Counted from the first letter of the stretch, positions 48,460 to 59,442 are shown. The stretch: DNA of 64,000 nucleotides from Flavobacteriaceae bacterium (GCA_002694465.1 NZMG01000039.1:124001-188000), one strand, 5' to 3'. Numbers and translations: made by a program. Notes: generated by a model from the sequence alone, not told the origin.

Positions 48460-48500
48460 TAACCCCAAGAGATTCTTTTAAGAATCGCTTGGAGTTATTT
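48460..48500 (+). terminator. Hairpin terminator after the small lipoprotein gene
   Basis: AACCCCAAGagATTCTTttaAGAATcgCTTGGAGTTATTTT. Confidence 0.65.
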
Positions 48501-48516
48501 TCAAGAATTAGCATAT

Positions 48517-50205
48517 TTAGAAATTAGGCACGAACCAAATATCATTAAGCAACGAGGTGCCATTTTTACCACCATAAATTACTATTTCTCCGTCTATGGC
48601 AACGCAATCAAACTCTTGACGCCCTTTAAAATCTCCTGATCCAGAATCGTTGGAGTTATGTGGCTCTAACTCCAACCAGGTTTCACCATCATCGGTTACC
48701 CAAGCATCATTTAAAGAATCAATACTAATTCCGGTGTTGGGATCTATTCCATTCCCGCCAAAAAGCCAAAGGATATCTCCGTCACTTTGTACTTCCATGA
48801 CATGTTCGGTTCTTGCTGTAAAGGGTCCAGTTGCAGACACTAAAGTCCAATTAACACCGTTGGTGGAGGACCAAATATCATTCATTCTTTCAATACCCGT
48901 TGAGCCTCCAGCAAGAATAATTTTATCTTTAAAAACAACGGCTTGATGTCCATATCTTGGTGAAAATCCAGCGTCATCTGTTTCTAGTATCCATTCAATT
49001 TCTCCATTGGTGTCGGGAATTCCATTTGTACTCCATACATCATTTTTTAATATCCCAGAGGCGCTACCCCCAATAACATAAAGTCTATCGTAAAAAACAA
49101 CGGCTTGATGTTGGTGTCTGGGTGCATAATGCGTACCCTGGCTCACATTTCCAGAATAGGGAACAAACTCCCAATTAATTCCATCGGAACTTTTATGAGC
49201 CGTACTACCATTACCATTGAGCACCCAAATTTCATTTCTAAAAACAACCGCTTGATGTTCTTCGCTAGGCGTAAAACCTTCGGGAGGAGCAGTATTTTCT
49301 TTCACCAAGCTCCATGTATTACCACCGTCGCTGCTATTCCAAACATCGTTATATTCTCCCCCGCTACCATCATCATTTATTGCGAGACCACCAATTATCC
49401 AAATTTTACCATTATAATTAATCATTTGATGTCCTCTTCTACCAACTTGGTTGGCTATTGCATTACTAGAAATAAGGGTATAATTTCCATTTCCGCTAGA
49501 AGAGCCATCACCAGTTGTGAATGAAAAAATAGATGAATTAATACCGTTTCCTGCGGTATCTAGTGCCTGTACGTACCAAAAATAGGTTGTGTTTGGCAAT
49601 AATGAACCCACCGGAAGTGTTGTTCCTTGTACACCAGCACCTATTCTTACAGGAACGTTTTCTCCAAGGTAGATATCATAAACTATAGGATCATTTTCTG
49701 GATCTGTAGCAGCTTGCCATGATAGTATTGGGTCTGAAGGCACATCAGTTTCATTGTCGAAGGGTGATACCAAATCAAATGGATTCGGCGGTAAATTTTG
49801 AACGTCTGCAGTAATAAATGAAAAAACATTGTTACTATTTACATTTCCACCACCACTTATTTTTGCTTTTACATACCACTTATATTGTGTGGTTGCCAAC
49901 AGTGCGTTTGTTACAGTATAAGTATTTGTAGTTATTCCACTTTTATGAAGTTGGGTGGGCAAGGATCCACTAGGAACTTCATTTGCCTTTTGAATGTATA
50001 AATCATAAGTTACAGATTCGCCATTTGGGCCGGTACTTTCTTCCCACGTAAAGGTTGGTGTAAAACTCACGCCAGTTGCATTGTTAGAAACAAATAACAA
50101 ATTAAAACTGGAAGGATTAACAGCACCCTCATTTGTATCATCTTTGCTACACGAAACTAGGATAGTTATGGGGATAAGAAACAAGATTAATTTTGAGATT
50201 TTCAT
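48517..50205 (-). CDS. Lipoprotein with Fn3-like domains and Kelch-type repeats
   Basis: LVSCSKDD lipobox; VSFTPTFTWEESTGPNGESVTYDLYI and PSDPILSWQAATDPENDPIVYDIYLG; repeated HQAVVF..YVIGG..NDVWS blades. Confidence 0.85.
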   Translation of the reverse strand: MKISKLILFLIPITILVSCSKDDTNEGAVNPSSFNLLFVSNNATGVSFTPTFTWEESTGPNGESVTYDLYIQKANEVPSGSLPTQLHKSGITTNTYTVTNALLATTQYKWYVKAKISGGGNVNSNNVFSFITADVQNLPPNPFDLVSPFDNETDVPSDPILSWQAATDPENDPIVYDIYLGENVPVRIGAGVQGTTLPVGSLLPNTTYFWYVQALDTAGNGINSSIFSFTTGDGSSSGNGNYTLISSNAIANQVGRRGHQMINYNGKIWIIGGLAINDDGSGGEYNDVWNSSDGGNTWSLVKENTAPPEGFTPSEEHQAVVFRNEIWVLNGNGSTAHKSSDGINWEFVPYSGNVSQGTHYAPRHQHQAVVFYDRLYVIGGSASGILKNDVWSTNGIPDTNGEIEWILETDDAGFSPRYGHQAVVFKDKIILAGGSTGIERMNDIWSSTNGVNWTLVSATGPFTARTEHVMEVQSDGDILWLFGGNGIDPNTGISIDSLNDAWVTDDGETWLELEPHNSNDSGSGDFKGRQEFDCVAIDGEIVIYGGKNGTSLLNDIWFVPNF

Positions 50206-50307
50206 AGTATTTAATTTTATGATTCACTCCAAATGTACTTGTGAAAAGGCCTCCTTTAATAAGAATGTGATGAATTACATGAAAAACGATATGAATAACA
50301 GAATCTG

Positions 50308-51855
50308 TTAAGAAAGATTTTGCTTATAGGTTCTAGAAACAGGAATTTCTACTCCATTTTGAAGCCTTAAAGAGGTAGCGCTTAAAGACTCAATGACATT
50401 TTTATTTACAATAAACGAGCGATGTGTTTGTACAAAATTTGGTGGTAATTGATTGGCGACCGTTTTTAATTTATTGCGATCAATTACTTTTTTCCCCTTA
50501 GAGAAAAACTCTAAATAATTACCATCAGACTTAATATAATCTAAATCTTTTATATACACCTTCGCTTTGTTATTAAGTGCAATATATTTTGCCTCTACTT
50601 TTTTTTCAATAGCAGCTTTTTCAGATTCAACACTCTTTACTTTTTGAATATAAGCCACAAGCTTCCTCCCCAAAAACAGAGATATAATTAAAAACAGAAT
50701 AGATAAAGTTGCCCATTGCCATCTTCTCCTTGTTTGTTGAGAAAGTAGAAGTGCGGTTTCTTGATTGGCCTTTTCAAGTCTTAAAATGTCGTTTGCTTGC
50801 TTTTCTACTTGATATTTTGAAGTAATTTCTGCAATCCGTTCATTCTCCTGATAAGTGGCTATAGAATCTTTAATCTTTGAAAGTGTTTCAGCATACAGGA
50901 AAGCATTCCTAAAGTCACTTTTATTTTTATATCCCAAAATAAGCATCTCATACATTAAGGGTTTTAGAGATCGCTTTTCAGAAAGCTCGATAGCCGTTAA
51001 AAGATTTCTAATTCCCTCCTCATTTCGGTTTAGCCTAATTTGAGATTTTCCTAAAATAAAGTAGGAGAAATCTAAATTTTGAGTATATCCAATATTCGTC
51101 TTTATATCAATTGCTTTTTTTGCCATTTCAATGGCTTCGACGTATTTTTTATTATCTATATAGTTTTTACTTAAGTCATGATAAATTACCGATGCGAGCC
51201 TTGACTCATCTGGATTTTCTATACTTTTTAAGGCATCAAAACAAATTTTCAACTTGGTTTCAAAATTTTCTTTGGCCCCTCGTTTTACCTCCTCATGGGT
51301 TACAGATAAACCACTTGTTTTAAAACTAGAGTGGTATAATGATTTGTCATAAAAAAAGTCTGCCTGTTCATTCTTGCCTTCATTTTCATAGATGATTCCA
51401 ATGTTAAGATAGGTTCTTGCAAGATAATCGTGTGAACTTATTTCCTCGAAAATGTCCAAGGCCGCTATATAGTTTTCTAAAGCCACATCTCTTTGTTCTT
51501 TTAGTGAATTTATGGATCCTAAATTAGCATAGGTAATACCTAAGTCTATTTTGTTAATTTTTGATTTATTCTGAAGGTTTTGGTTTAGTAATTTTTCAGC
51601 TTCTTGATACTTTTTTTTGCTAATTAAATAGGTTGCATGTTGAGCAATGGCTTGCCCTATAACAGAAACATCACCCTGCTTTAAAGCTTTTTTATAGGCC
51701 AAACCTGAGTAGTATAAAGCACTATCTTGATTCGTCTTATAAAAAACTTTGGCTTTTTGCAACAACGAATCAAAGTCGATTTGCGTATGGTCTTGAGAAA
51801 AGGCTGTAGATTCAGATAGAATTAGAAAGCCAATAATGAAAAGTACTTTATTCAT
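50308..51855 (-). CDS. TPR-repeat transmembrane protein with C-terminal LytTR DNA-binding domain
   Basis: Signal peptide, TPR repeats, TM WQWATLSILFLIISLFLGRKLV, then DLDYIKSDGNYLEFFSKGKKVIDRNKLKTVANQLPPNFVQTHRSFIVN (LytTR). Confidence 0.9.
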   Translation of the reverse strand: MNKVLFIIGFLILSESTAFSQDHTQIDFDSLLQKAKVFYKTNQDSALYYSGLAYKKALKQGDVSVIGQAIAQHATYLISKKKYQEAEKLLNQNLQNKSKINKIDLGITYANLGSINSLKEQRDVALENYIAALDIFEEISSHDYLARTYLNIGIIYENEGKNEQADFFYDKSLYHSSFKTSGLSVTHEEVKRGAKENFETKLKICFDALKSIENPDESRLASVIYHDLSKNYIDNKKYVEAIEMAKKAIDIKTNIGYTQNLDFSYFILGKSQIRLNRNEEGIRNLLTAIELSEKRSLKPLMYEMLILGYKNKSDFRNAFLYAETLSKIKDSIATYQENERIAEITSKYQVEKQANDILRLEKANQETALLLSQQTRRRWQWATLSILFLIISLFLGRKLVAYIQKVKSVESEKAAIEKKVEAKYIALNNKAKVYIKDLDYIKSDGNYLEFFSKGKKVIDRNKLKTVANQLPPNFVQTHRSFIVNKNVIESLSATSLRLQNGVEIPVSRTYKQNLS

Positions 51856-51871
51856 ACTGAAAAAGGTACAA

Positions 51872-51905
51872 AAAAAACTGAAGTGTATAAACTTCAGTTT
51901 TATTG
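51872..51905. terminator. Intrinsic terminator hairpin between lepA and the TPR-LytTR gene
   Basis: AAACTGAAGTgtataAACTTCAGTTTTATT; downstream of lepA on the minus strand, with A-tract on its left arm. Confidence 0.6.
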
Positions 51906-51929
51906 TATTATAAAATGGAGGTGTTCGTT

Positions 51930-53726
51930 TTAGTCATTCAATTTTAACACTGCCATAAACGCTTCCTGAGGAATTTCAACATTCCCCACAGCGCGCATAC
52001 GTTTCTTTCCTTTTTTCTGTTTTTCAAGTAGCTTTCTTTTTCTTGAAATATCTCCACCATAACATTTGGCGGTAACGTCTTTTCGAAGCGCTTTTACTGT
52101 TTCACGAGCAATGATTTTTGCCCCAATAGCTGCCTGAATTGGAATATCAAACTGCTGTCGTGGAATTAATTGGCGTAATTTTTCACACATTTTTTTTCCA
52201 ATATCGTAGGCATTGTCTTGGTGTAATAATGCTGAAAGTGCATCTACGACATTGGCATTTAGTAATACGTCTACCTTAACTAATTTTGAGGCACGCATCC
52301 CAATAGGAGCATAATCGAAAGAGGCATATCCTTTCGAAACCGTTTTTAATCGATCGTAAAAATCGAATACAATTTCGGCCAAAGGCATATCGAAACTTAA
52401 TTCTACACGATCTTGAGTTAAATATGTTTGATTGGTAATTTGCCCTCGTTTTTCAATACATAATGACATTACGGACCCAACAAAATCAGATTTTGTGATA
52501 ATGCTTGCCTTAATGTAAGGTTCTTCAACTCTGTTTAGCGTAGAAGGTTCTGGTAAATCGCTTGGATTATTTACAAGAATAATGGTGTCGGGTTCTTTAT
52601 TCGTAAAAGCGTGATAGGACACGTTTGGCACCGTTGTGATAACGGTCATATCAAACTCACGCTCTAAGCGCTCTTGAATAATTTCAAGGTGGAGCATTCC
52701 TAAAAAGCCGCATCGAAACCCAAATCCTAAAGCTGCAGAACTTTCGGGCTGAAATACCAAAGAAGCATCGTTTAACTGAAGCTTTTCCATGGAACTTCTC
52801 AATTCTTCGTAATCTTCAGTATCAACAGGATAAATTCCAGCAAAAACCATAGGTTTAACATCCTCAAACCCTTCAATCATGTTGGTGGTGGGTATTTTTG
52901 AATCGGTAATAGTATCACCCACTTTTACTTCACGGGCATCTTTAATTCCTGTAATTAAATAACCAACATCTCCAGTTTTTACTACTGCTTTAGGTTGTTG
53001 TTTTAATCGTAAGGTCCCAACTTCATCGGCAAAATAGGATTTGCCTGTAGCCATAAATTTTATTTGTTGCCCCTTTTTAATTTCCCCATTCAAGACTCTA
53101 AAGTAAGTTTCAACTCCTCTAAATGGGTTATAAACTGAATCAAAAATAAGAGCCTGTAAAGGTTCATCAGGATTCCCCTTAGGAGCAGGAACACGTTCTA
53201 CTATGGCTTTTAAAATTTCTTCAATTCCAATGCCTGTTTTGGCACTCGCCGGAATCACTTCTTCTGGGTCACAGCCTAAAAGATCTACTATATCATCAAT
53301 GACTTCTTCCGGCTTTGCAGAAGGAAGATCTACTTTATTTAGTACAGGAATAATTTCTAGGTCATTTTCTAATGCCAAGTAAAGATTAGAAATAGTCTGT
53401 GCTTGAATACTTTGTGCCGCATCTACAACTAAAAGCGCACCTTCACAGGCTGCAATAGAACGGGAAACTTCATAAGAAAAATCGACGTGACCTGGAGTAT
53501 CAATAAGGTTTAAAACATATTTTTCACCTTCATACACATAATCCATTTGTATGGCATGACTTTTTATAGTGATACCGCGCTCTCTTTCCAAGTCCATACT
53601 ATCCAACAACTGATCTTGTTTTTCTCTATCTGTAACAGAGCCAGTGGCATCCAATAACCTATCGGCAAGGGTGCTCTTCCCATGATCAATGTGCGCGATA
53701 ATGCAAAAATTGCGAATATTCTTCAT
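51930..53726 (-). CDS. lepA: Elongation factor 4
   Basis: [81 protein letters not shown]. Confidence 0.98.
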   Translation of the reverse strand: MKNIRNFCIIAHIDHGKSTLADRLLDATGSVTDREKQDQLLDSMDLERERGITIKSHAIQMDYVYEGEKYVLNLIDTPGHVDFSYEVSRSIAACEGALLVVDAAQSIQAQTISNLYLALENDLEIIPVLNKVDLPSAKPEEVIDDIVDLLGCDPEEVIPASAKTGIGIEEILKAIVERVPAPKGNPDEPLQALIFDSVYNPFRGVETYFRVLNGEIKKGQQIKFMATGKSYFADEVGTLRLKQQPKAVVKTGDVGYLITGIKDAREVKVGDTITDSKIPTTNMIEGFEDVKPMVFAGIYPVDTEDYEELRSSMEKLQLNDASLVFQPESSAALGFGFRCGFLGMLHLEIIQERLEREFDMTVITTVPNVSYHAFTNKEPDTIILVNNPSDLPEPSTLNRVEEPYIKASIITKSDFVGSVMSLCIEKRGQITNQTYLTQDRVELSFDMPLAEIVFDFYDRLKTVSKGYASFDYAPIGMRASKLVKVDVLLNANVVDALSALLHQDNAYDIGKKMCEKLRQLIPRQQFDIPIQAAIGAKIIARETVKALRKDVTAKCYGGDISRKRKLLEKQKKGKKRMRAVGNVEIPQEAFMAVLKLND

Positions 53727-53921
53727 AAATAACTTCTTCCTAGCAATTAAGGTTGCAAATATAGATTAAAAATAAAGCTTAAAATACTTAAAATTTGACT
53801 TGTAAGAATTTTAATGTTAAAAGAAAATGCGGATATTTGTTATTCAATTTTAATTACTTAGCCAAAGCAGAGTTTCTACAAAAGACTTGGAAGAACTTCT
53901 TTTGTAGAATATTATAAAGAT

Positions 53922-56330
53922 ATGCGAACGAAAATTCTTATCTTCTTTTTATTCTTTTGGACTTTTATAACAGCCCAAAATCACGCGCTTACGGGCACTA
54001 TCGTCGATGAAAATAATTCCCCAATTTCATTTGTAAATGTGGTTTTATATCAAAAAGCCGAATCCGAACCTTTTACCGGAACGGCTTCAGGTGAAGAAGG
54101 AAATTTTAAATTAGAATCAATTTCTCAAGGAGAGTATACCCTCGAAATAAGCATGATTGGGTTTAAAACAAAGACCTTACCTATAACTATTTCTGAAAAT
54201 ATTTCTTTACACACCATACAAATTGAAGAAGATGCAGAACAATTAGGTGAAGCAGTTGTGACAGCCAAAAGACCCACCATTCAAAAAACGGCGGGAATGT
54301 TAGTGTTTAATGTTGAAAACACATCCCTTTCTACGGGTAATTCGTTGAATTTGTTATCTAAAACGCCTGGTGTACTGGTGCTTGGGGGAAATATTTCTAT
54401 TAAAAACCAGCCTACAACTATTTATCTTAACGGGAGGAGGGTGTATCTTTCTGCTTCCGAAACGGTTTCTTTTCTTCAAAATTTAGACGCCTCTGTTGTA
54501 AAGCAAGTAGAGGTTATAACTAATCCGTCGTCTCAGTTTGACGCAGAATCTGGAACGGTGTTAAATATAATTACTTCAAAGAACCTAATTCCAGGCTATA
54601 AAGGTTCCATTAATGGGACTTATGAACAGGCTATTTTTTCAAAATATACTTTTGGGAATAGCCATTTTTACAAGAATAATTGGTTAAACCTATATGGCAG
54701 TTATAGCTTCAGCCCGAGAAAGGAAAATAAGGATCAAGATTCTTATATCCGTTTTTTTGAGGCGAACGAAACATCCACTAGCGCAATCTGGGAAAGCGAT
54801 TTTAATAGAATTACAAGAAGCTATGGGCATCAAGGTAATTTTGTAGCCGACATTGATTTTGACGATAAGAACGCTCTTAACATTACCGCAAATATTTTTG
54901 TATCACCTAATAAAGAGTACAAAAACCACCAAAACACAGTCATTCTTAATGCACAACGACAACTGGACTCTACTTTTTATACTAAAAGTTTAATGGATAC
55001 AGATGTTACCAATATTGCGTTGGGCACAGACTATAAAACAAAAATAAATGAGCATGGAGGAGCGCTCACTATTGGAGGAAATTATATTACATATACCAGT
55101 GATCAGGCTCAAGAATTAAAAAGTGATTATTTTTTTCCGAATGGAGATTTTATAAAAAGTATTCAATTTGAAACAAATGCAACGCAAGACACTAAAATTG
55201 CCACAGGCTATCTAGATTTAAGTATAGGTCTTTTTGAAGGAACTCTTGAAACAGGGTTAAAATATTCCAATATTGACACCAATACGGGGCTTGATTATTT
55301 CAATCTTGTAAATGGAAACATGGTTTTAAACCCAGCGCTTTCAGATAAATTTACGTACGAAGAATCCATTTTTGCTGGCTATTTTAGTTTTGATAAAGGC
55401 TTCGAAAAATGGAATATTAGCTTTGGGACTAGAGCTGAATATACCGACGTAAAAGGAATTTCTGTGTCTTTAGGTAGCTTAAATACGCAGGAATATTTTA
55501 AGTTGTTTCCTTCAGCATCGGTGGAATATCAGGTAGATTCAAACAATTCTTTTGGTGTTAATTATGCTAGAAAAATTGAAAGGCCACGCTACCAAAGTTT
55601 GAATCCTTTTCGATATTTTTTAAATGAAAATAATTTTAATGAAGGAAATCCAAATTTAGTGCCTTCTATAGAAGATAAAGTTACCTTAAGCTATACCCAC
55701 AAAGGGAAGTGGTTTTTTGAATTGTATTATCAAACCATCGAAAATTCTTTAGAAATATTAAATTTTCAGAACAACGAAACCTTTACTTTTAGACAGCTTG
55801 ACGCTAATTTAATTGACTTTTTTCAATACAGTTTTGATGTGGTTTACTCTGCTCCAATTGGTAATTTTTGGTATGCAAGTTTTGTGACTTCAACCTATTA
55901 TTTGGAGAATGAATTCTTTGCTGTTGAAAGTTCTCAAGAAAGAGCCCAAAATCATACCCTCGGGTTTTTTGCTCAAGCCTATAGCCAAATTACACTTTCT
56001 CAAAATGGAGGATTTACATCAGATGTATCCGCGCGTTATATTTCAAACCTAATTTCAGGTTCTTTAGATTATAAAAATATTTTTGATCTTTCCATTTCAT
56101 TTAGAAAGTCATTCTGGAATAGGAGCGCTAGCATTTCAGCAGGAGTAGATGATATTTTTCAAACCAATAATGTACGAGTTTCTTCAAGGTATTTGAATCA
56201 GGATAACTCCTATTTTGCGAGACCAGAATCAAGAAAATTTTGGATTGGTTTCAAATATAACTTCGGAAACTACAGTCTTCGCGAAAACAAGAAAACCATT
56301 AGCACAAAAGAAGGCGACCGTCTACAATAA
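53922..56330 (+). CDS. Outer membrane beta-barrel / TonB-dependent receptor-like protein with CarboxypepD-regulatory-like N-terminus
   Basis: LTGTIVDENNSPISFVNVVLYQK...GEYTLEISMIGFKT; LNLLSKTPGVLVLGGNISIKNQPTTIYLNGRRV; VEVITNPSSQFDAESGTVLNIIT. Confidence 0.9.
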   Translation: MRTKILIFFLFFWTFITAQNHALTGTIVDENNSPISFVNVVLYQKAESEPFTGTASGEEGNFKLESISQGEYTLEISMIGFKTKTLPITISENISLHTIQIEEDAEQLGEAVVTAKRPTIQKTAGMLVFNVENTSLSTGNSLNLLSKTPGVLVLGGNISIKNQPTTIYLNGRRVYLSASETVSFLQNLDASVVKQVEVITNPSSQFDAESGTVLNIITSKNLIPGYKGSINGTYEQAIFSKYTFGNSHFYKNNWLNLYGSYSFSPRKENKDQDSYIRFFEANETSTSAIWESDFNRITRSYGHQGNFVADIDFDDKNALNITANIFVSPNKEYKNHQNTVILNAQRQLDSTFYTKSLMDTDVTNIALGTDYKTKINEHGGALTIGGNYITYTSDQAQELKSDYFFPNGDFIKSIQFETNATQDTKIATGYLDLSIGLFEGTLETGLKYSNIDTNTGLDYFNLVNGNMVLNPALSDKFTYEESIFAGYFSFDKGFEKWNISFGTRAEYTDVKGISVSLGSLNTQEYFKLFPSASVEYQVDSNNSFGVNYARKIERPRYQSLNPFRYFLNENNFNEGNPNLVPSIEDKVTLSYTHKGKWFFELYYQTIENSLEILNFQNNETFTFRQLDANLIDFFQYSFDVVYSAPIGNFWYASFVTSTYYLENEFFAVESSQERAQNHTLGFFAQAYSQITLSQNGGFTSDVSARYISNLISGSLDYKNIFDLSISFRKSFWNRSASISAGVDDIFQTNNVRVSSRYLNQDNSYFARPESRKFWIGFKYNFGNYSLRENKKTISTKEGDRLQ

Positions 56331-56350
56331 TTTTTCCACAAGAAATTCAC

Positions 56351-56358
56351 TATTTTTG
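56351..56358 (+). promoter_or_regulatory. TAnnTTTG promoter box abutting the dusB start
   Basis: TATTTTTG, 5 nt before ATG 56364. Confidence 0.5.
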
Positions 56359-56363
56359 CACCC

Positions 56364-57356
56364 ATGGCCAAAATTGGTAATATAGACGTTGGAGATTTTC
56401 CCCTGTTGCTTGCTCCTATGGAGGATGTAAGCGACCCACCTTTTCGTGCACTTTGCAAGGAACAAGGAGCAGATGTGGTATTTACTGAGTTTATTTCTTC
56501 GGAAGGTCTTATTCGTGATGCCGCAAAAAGCGTAATGAAACTTGATATTTATGAAAAGGAGCGCCCAGTGGGTATTCAAATATTTGGCGCGGTTCTCGAT
56601 TCGATGCTTCAAAGTGTTGAGATTGTTGAGGCAAGCGGCCCCGATATGATTGATATCAACTTTGGATGTCCCGTTAAAAAAGTGGTGTCCAAAGGCGCTG
56701 GTGCTGGGATTTTAAAAGATATAGATTTAATGGTTTCACTTACGGAAGCCATGGTAAAACACACAAAGCTTCCTATTACAGTAAAAACGAGATTGGGTTG
56801 GGATTACGATTCCATTAAGATTGTTGAGGTTGCCGAAAGACTGCAAGATGTAGGTTGTCAAGCTATTTCTATTCATGGAAGAACACGTGCTCAAATGTAT
56901 AAAGGGGATGCCGACTGGGCGCCTATTGCAGAAGTTAAAAACAACTCCAGGATGCACATCCCTGTTTTTGGTAATGGCGATGTAAATTCACCAGAAAGAG
57001 CCATGGAGATGCGGGATAAATACGGACTTGATGGAGCAATGATAGGTAGAGCTAGTATTGGTTACCCTTGGTTTTTTAAAGAGGTGAAACATTATTTTAA
57101 AACAGGAGAACATCTTGCGCCGCCCACCATGGAAGAAAGAGTCTATGCTGCTAAAAGGCATCTCCAAATGGCTATTGATTGGAAGGGCGAAAAACTAGGC
57201 GTTTTTGAAACCCGCCGTCATTATACCAATTACTTTAAAGGGATTCCAGACTTTAAGGAGTACCGAATGAAAATGGTCACCAGCGATGACTCTGCTTCCG
57301 TTTTTGAAGCTTTTGATGAAGTTTTGGAAAAATTTGGAGACTTCCAATTTGTCTAA
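56364..57356 (+). CDS. dusB: tRNA dihydrouridine synthase
   Basis: LLAPMEDVSDPPFRALCKEQGADVVFTEFIS, DINFGCPVKKVVSKGAGAGIL, ISIHGRTRAQMYKGDADW. Confidence 0.96.
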   Translation: MAKIGNIDVGDFPLLLAPMEDVSDPPFRALCKEQGADVVFTEFISSEGLIRDAAKSVMKLDIYEKERPVGIQIFGAVLDSMLQSVEIVEASGPDMIDINFGCPVKKVVSKGAGAGILKDIDLMVSLTEAMVKHTKLPITVKTRLGWDYDSIKIVEVAERLQDVGCQAISIHGRTRAQMYKGDADWAPIAEVKNNSRMHIPVFGNGDVNSPERAMEMRDKYGLDGAMIGRASIGYPWFFKEVKHYFKTGEHLAPPTMEERVYAAKRHLQMAIDWKGEKLGVFETRRHYTNYFKGIPDFKEYRMKMVTSDDSASVFEAFDEVLEKFGDFQFV

Positions 57357-58558
57357 GAAAGCAACCGCTGTGATACTCGTAACGATGCTATTTTGGAAGC
57401 CAGCCCCCCCAGTAGCGTGATAGTTAAAAATACAATCAAGAGGTTTATTAACTTAAATTTCACTGGATAAGGCAGGGATTCTGTAATAGGAACAAAGCCA
57501 TATTGGATTTGTAATAACACCAAGACGCTTCCTAAAAAAAGGCCAATAAATACCCCTATAAGGGTCATTAAAACACCATTGTAAAAGAAAACTTTTCTAA
57601 TTTCTTTTAGCGTTAAGCCTAAAAAGTATAGTGTTTTAATATTTCCTCTTTTTTCAAGAATAATCATAATAATCGTTCCTGCAAGATTAAAAATAGCGAT
57701 TGCCGCAATAAGACTCACAAAAAGATAGGTAAAGAGATTTTCAGAATTCAGCATTTTATACAAAGCATCATTTTGCTGAAACCTATTTTTAATGATAATT
57801 TCTTCAGGAAAAATTCCTGAAATGTCTGCTTTTACTTTATCCTCTTGGGCTGAGGGATTTAATTTAAACTCTAGGAATGAAACTTTTGTACTATCAAGTC
57901 CTAGTAGATTTCTTGCAAAATCAATATCCGAAAAGAGATATTTTCCATTTAACTCATCGTTAATTTCATAAATACCAGAAGCCACAACCCTTTCAGAATT
58001 AAAGGCAGAAGTTGGATCTAGAACATTTATTTGACCTGTTCCTGGTTTTGGCACATATACTTCAATTAACTTTCCATAATCTCTTGGTGGAATAGATAAT
58101 TTAGCCGAAATACCGAAGCCTATTACCACTTCATTCTGATTTGGAACCAACCAATCACCCACTAGAAGTAGACTATCAATAGGCGTAACTTTTGAATAAT
58201 TTTCATCGACTCCTTTGATGAATGCAATATGATTTTTACCCTCATAACGAATAAAAATGCGTTCTTCTATAGTTTTTGAAACGGCTTCAATTCCTTCAAT
58301 TTTCTGAATTTTTATAAACTGTTCTTCGGTGAGTTGAAGCGTTTTACCCTTTGCAGGAATCACTTTTAAATCACTATCAAACATATTGGTAAACTGAAGC
58401 GCAAACTCTTTTAGACCAGAAAATCCAGAAAGCACTATAAATAATGCCATAGCACCTAAGATAACCGCAATAATGGCAATTCTAGAAATAATGTTTACAG
58501 CATTTTTATTACTTTTTGAAAACAAATAACGCTTTGCGATGTAGAGCGGATAGTTCAC
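57353..58558 (-). CDS. ABC transporter permease (LolC/LolE-like)
   Basis: NYPLYIAKRYLFSKSNKNAVNIISRIAIIAVILGAMALFIVLSGFSGLKEF; C-terminal FtsX-like TMs. Confidence 0.9.
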   Translation of the reverse strand: MNYPLYIAKRYLFSKSNKNAVNIISRIAIIAVILGAMALFIVLSGFSGLKEFALQFTNMFDSDLKVIPAKGKTLQLTEEQFIKIQKIEGIEAVSKTIEERIFIRYEGKNHIAFIKGVDENYSKVTPIDSLLLVGDWLVPNQNEVVIGFGISAKLSIPPRDYGKLIEVYVPKPGTGQINVLDPTSAFNSERVVASGIYEINDELNGKYLFSDIDFARNLLGLDSTKVSFLEFKLNPSAQEDKVKADISGIFPEEIIIKNRFQQNDALYKMLNSENLFTYLFVSLIAAIAIFNLAGTIIMIILEKRGNIKTLYFLGLTLKEIRKVFFYNGVLMTLIGVFIGLFLGSVLVLLQIQYGFVPITESLPYPVKFKLINLLIVFLTITLLGGLASKIASLRVSQRLLS

Positions 58559-58561
58559 AAA

Positions 58562-58957
58562 TTAATTTTTCTTCCTTTTGGGTAAAAGATTAGGATCTTT
58601 AATTGGGTTGGCCTCGCCTTTCACCGCTTTTTCAATTTGTTCGATATATTCAAGAGAATCATCATTATAAAAAGTAAGATCTGGCATTTTTCGCAATTGA
58701 TGTTTGGTAAGTTGTGCGATTTGATGTTTTATTTTTGGTTTTAGTAAATTGAGTTCGCTAACAATTGTTTTTCCTTTTCCAGCAGGGAAAATACTTACAT
58801 ACACCTTCGCAATAGAAAGATCAACCGTTACAGAAACTTTAGAGACAGAAACAATAATGCCTGTTTGTCCACTATTTCTAAGCAATTCCTGAAGTACACT
58901 AGCAAGGTCTTTTTGTAAAACCCCAGCAATTTTTTTTTGTCTATTACTTTCTACCAT
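58562..58957 (-). CDS. rbfA: 30S ribosome-binding factor
   Basis: NRQKKIAGVLQKDLASVLQELL, VSKVSVTVDLSIAKVYVSIFP, LRKMPDLTFYNDDSLEYIEQI; start moved to 58957. Confidence 0.93.
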   Translation of the reverse strand: MVESNRQKKIAGVLQKDLASVLQELLRNSGQTGIIVSVSKVSVTVDLSIAKVYVSIFPAGKGKTIVSELNLLKPKIKHQIAQLTKHQLRKMPDLTFYNDDSLEYIEQIEKAVKGEANPIKDPNLLPKRKKN

Positions 58958-58961
58958 AGTG

Positions 58962-58969
58962 CAAAAATA
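58962..58969 (-). promoter_or_regulatory. TAnnTTTG promoter box abutting the rbfA start
   Basis: Minus-strand TATTTTTG, 4 nt before ATG 58957. Confidence 0.5.
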
Positions 58970-59000
58970 GTACATTTAATAGGATGGACAGTTAATTTAT

Positions 59001-59008
59001 TACATTTG
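59001..59008 (+). promoter_or_regulatory. TAnnTTTG promoter box upstream of mce
   Basis: TACATTTG, 20 nt before ATG 59029. Confidence 0.5.
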
Positions 59009-59028
59009 AAAAAGTCAAAGCTCAAAAT

Positions 59029-59436
59029 ATGAATAAAATAGAACACCTTGGTATTGCAGTCAAGGATATTGAACAAGCAAATAAATTATACGAAAGCCTT
59101 TTAGGATATACTCATTACAAAACAGAAGCCGTAGAGAGTGAAGGCGTTATAACCTCTTTTTTTAAAAGTGGTGAAAGTAAAATAGAACTATTAGAGGCAA
59201 CCAATGAGGAGAGTCCGATAGCAAAATTTATTGAAAAAAAAGGAGAAGGAATCCACCACATAGCTTTTTCCGTAGATAATATTAAGAAAGAAGTTGCAAG
59301 GCTAAAAGGGGAAGGGTTTACTATCCTGAATGAAGAGCCAAAAAAAGGTGCAGATAATAAATGGGTTGTTTTTTTACACCCAAAAAGCACCGGTGGTGTG
59401 TTAATAGAGCTTTGTCAAGAAAGGAACAATAGCTAA
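59029..59436 (+). CDS. mce: Methylmalonyl-CoA epimerase
   Basis: KIEHLGIAVKDIEQANKLYESLLG, KGEGIHHIAFSVDNI, HPKSTGGVLIELCQE. Confidence 0.95.
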   Translation: MNKIEHLGIAVKDIEQANKLYESLLGYTHYKTEAVESEGVITSFFKSGESKIELLEATNEESPIAKFIEKKGEGIHHIAFSVDNIKKEVARLKGEGFTILNEEPKKGADNKWVVFLHPKSTGGVLIELCQERNNS

Positions 59437-59442
59437 ATTTGT

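Noticed and set aside
49105-49524. 139-aa plus-strand ORF 49105-49524
   Set aside because: Antisense to Kelch repeats; no signal peptide, domain or promoter
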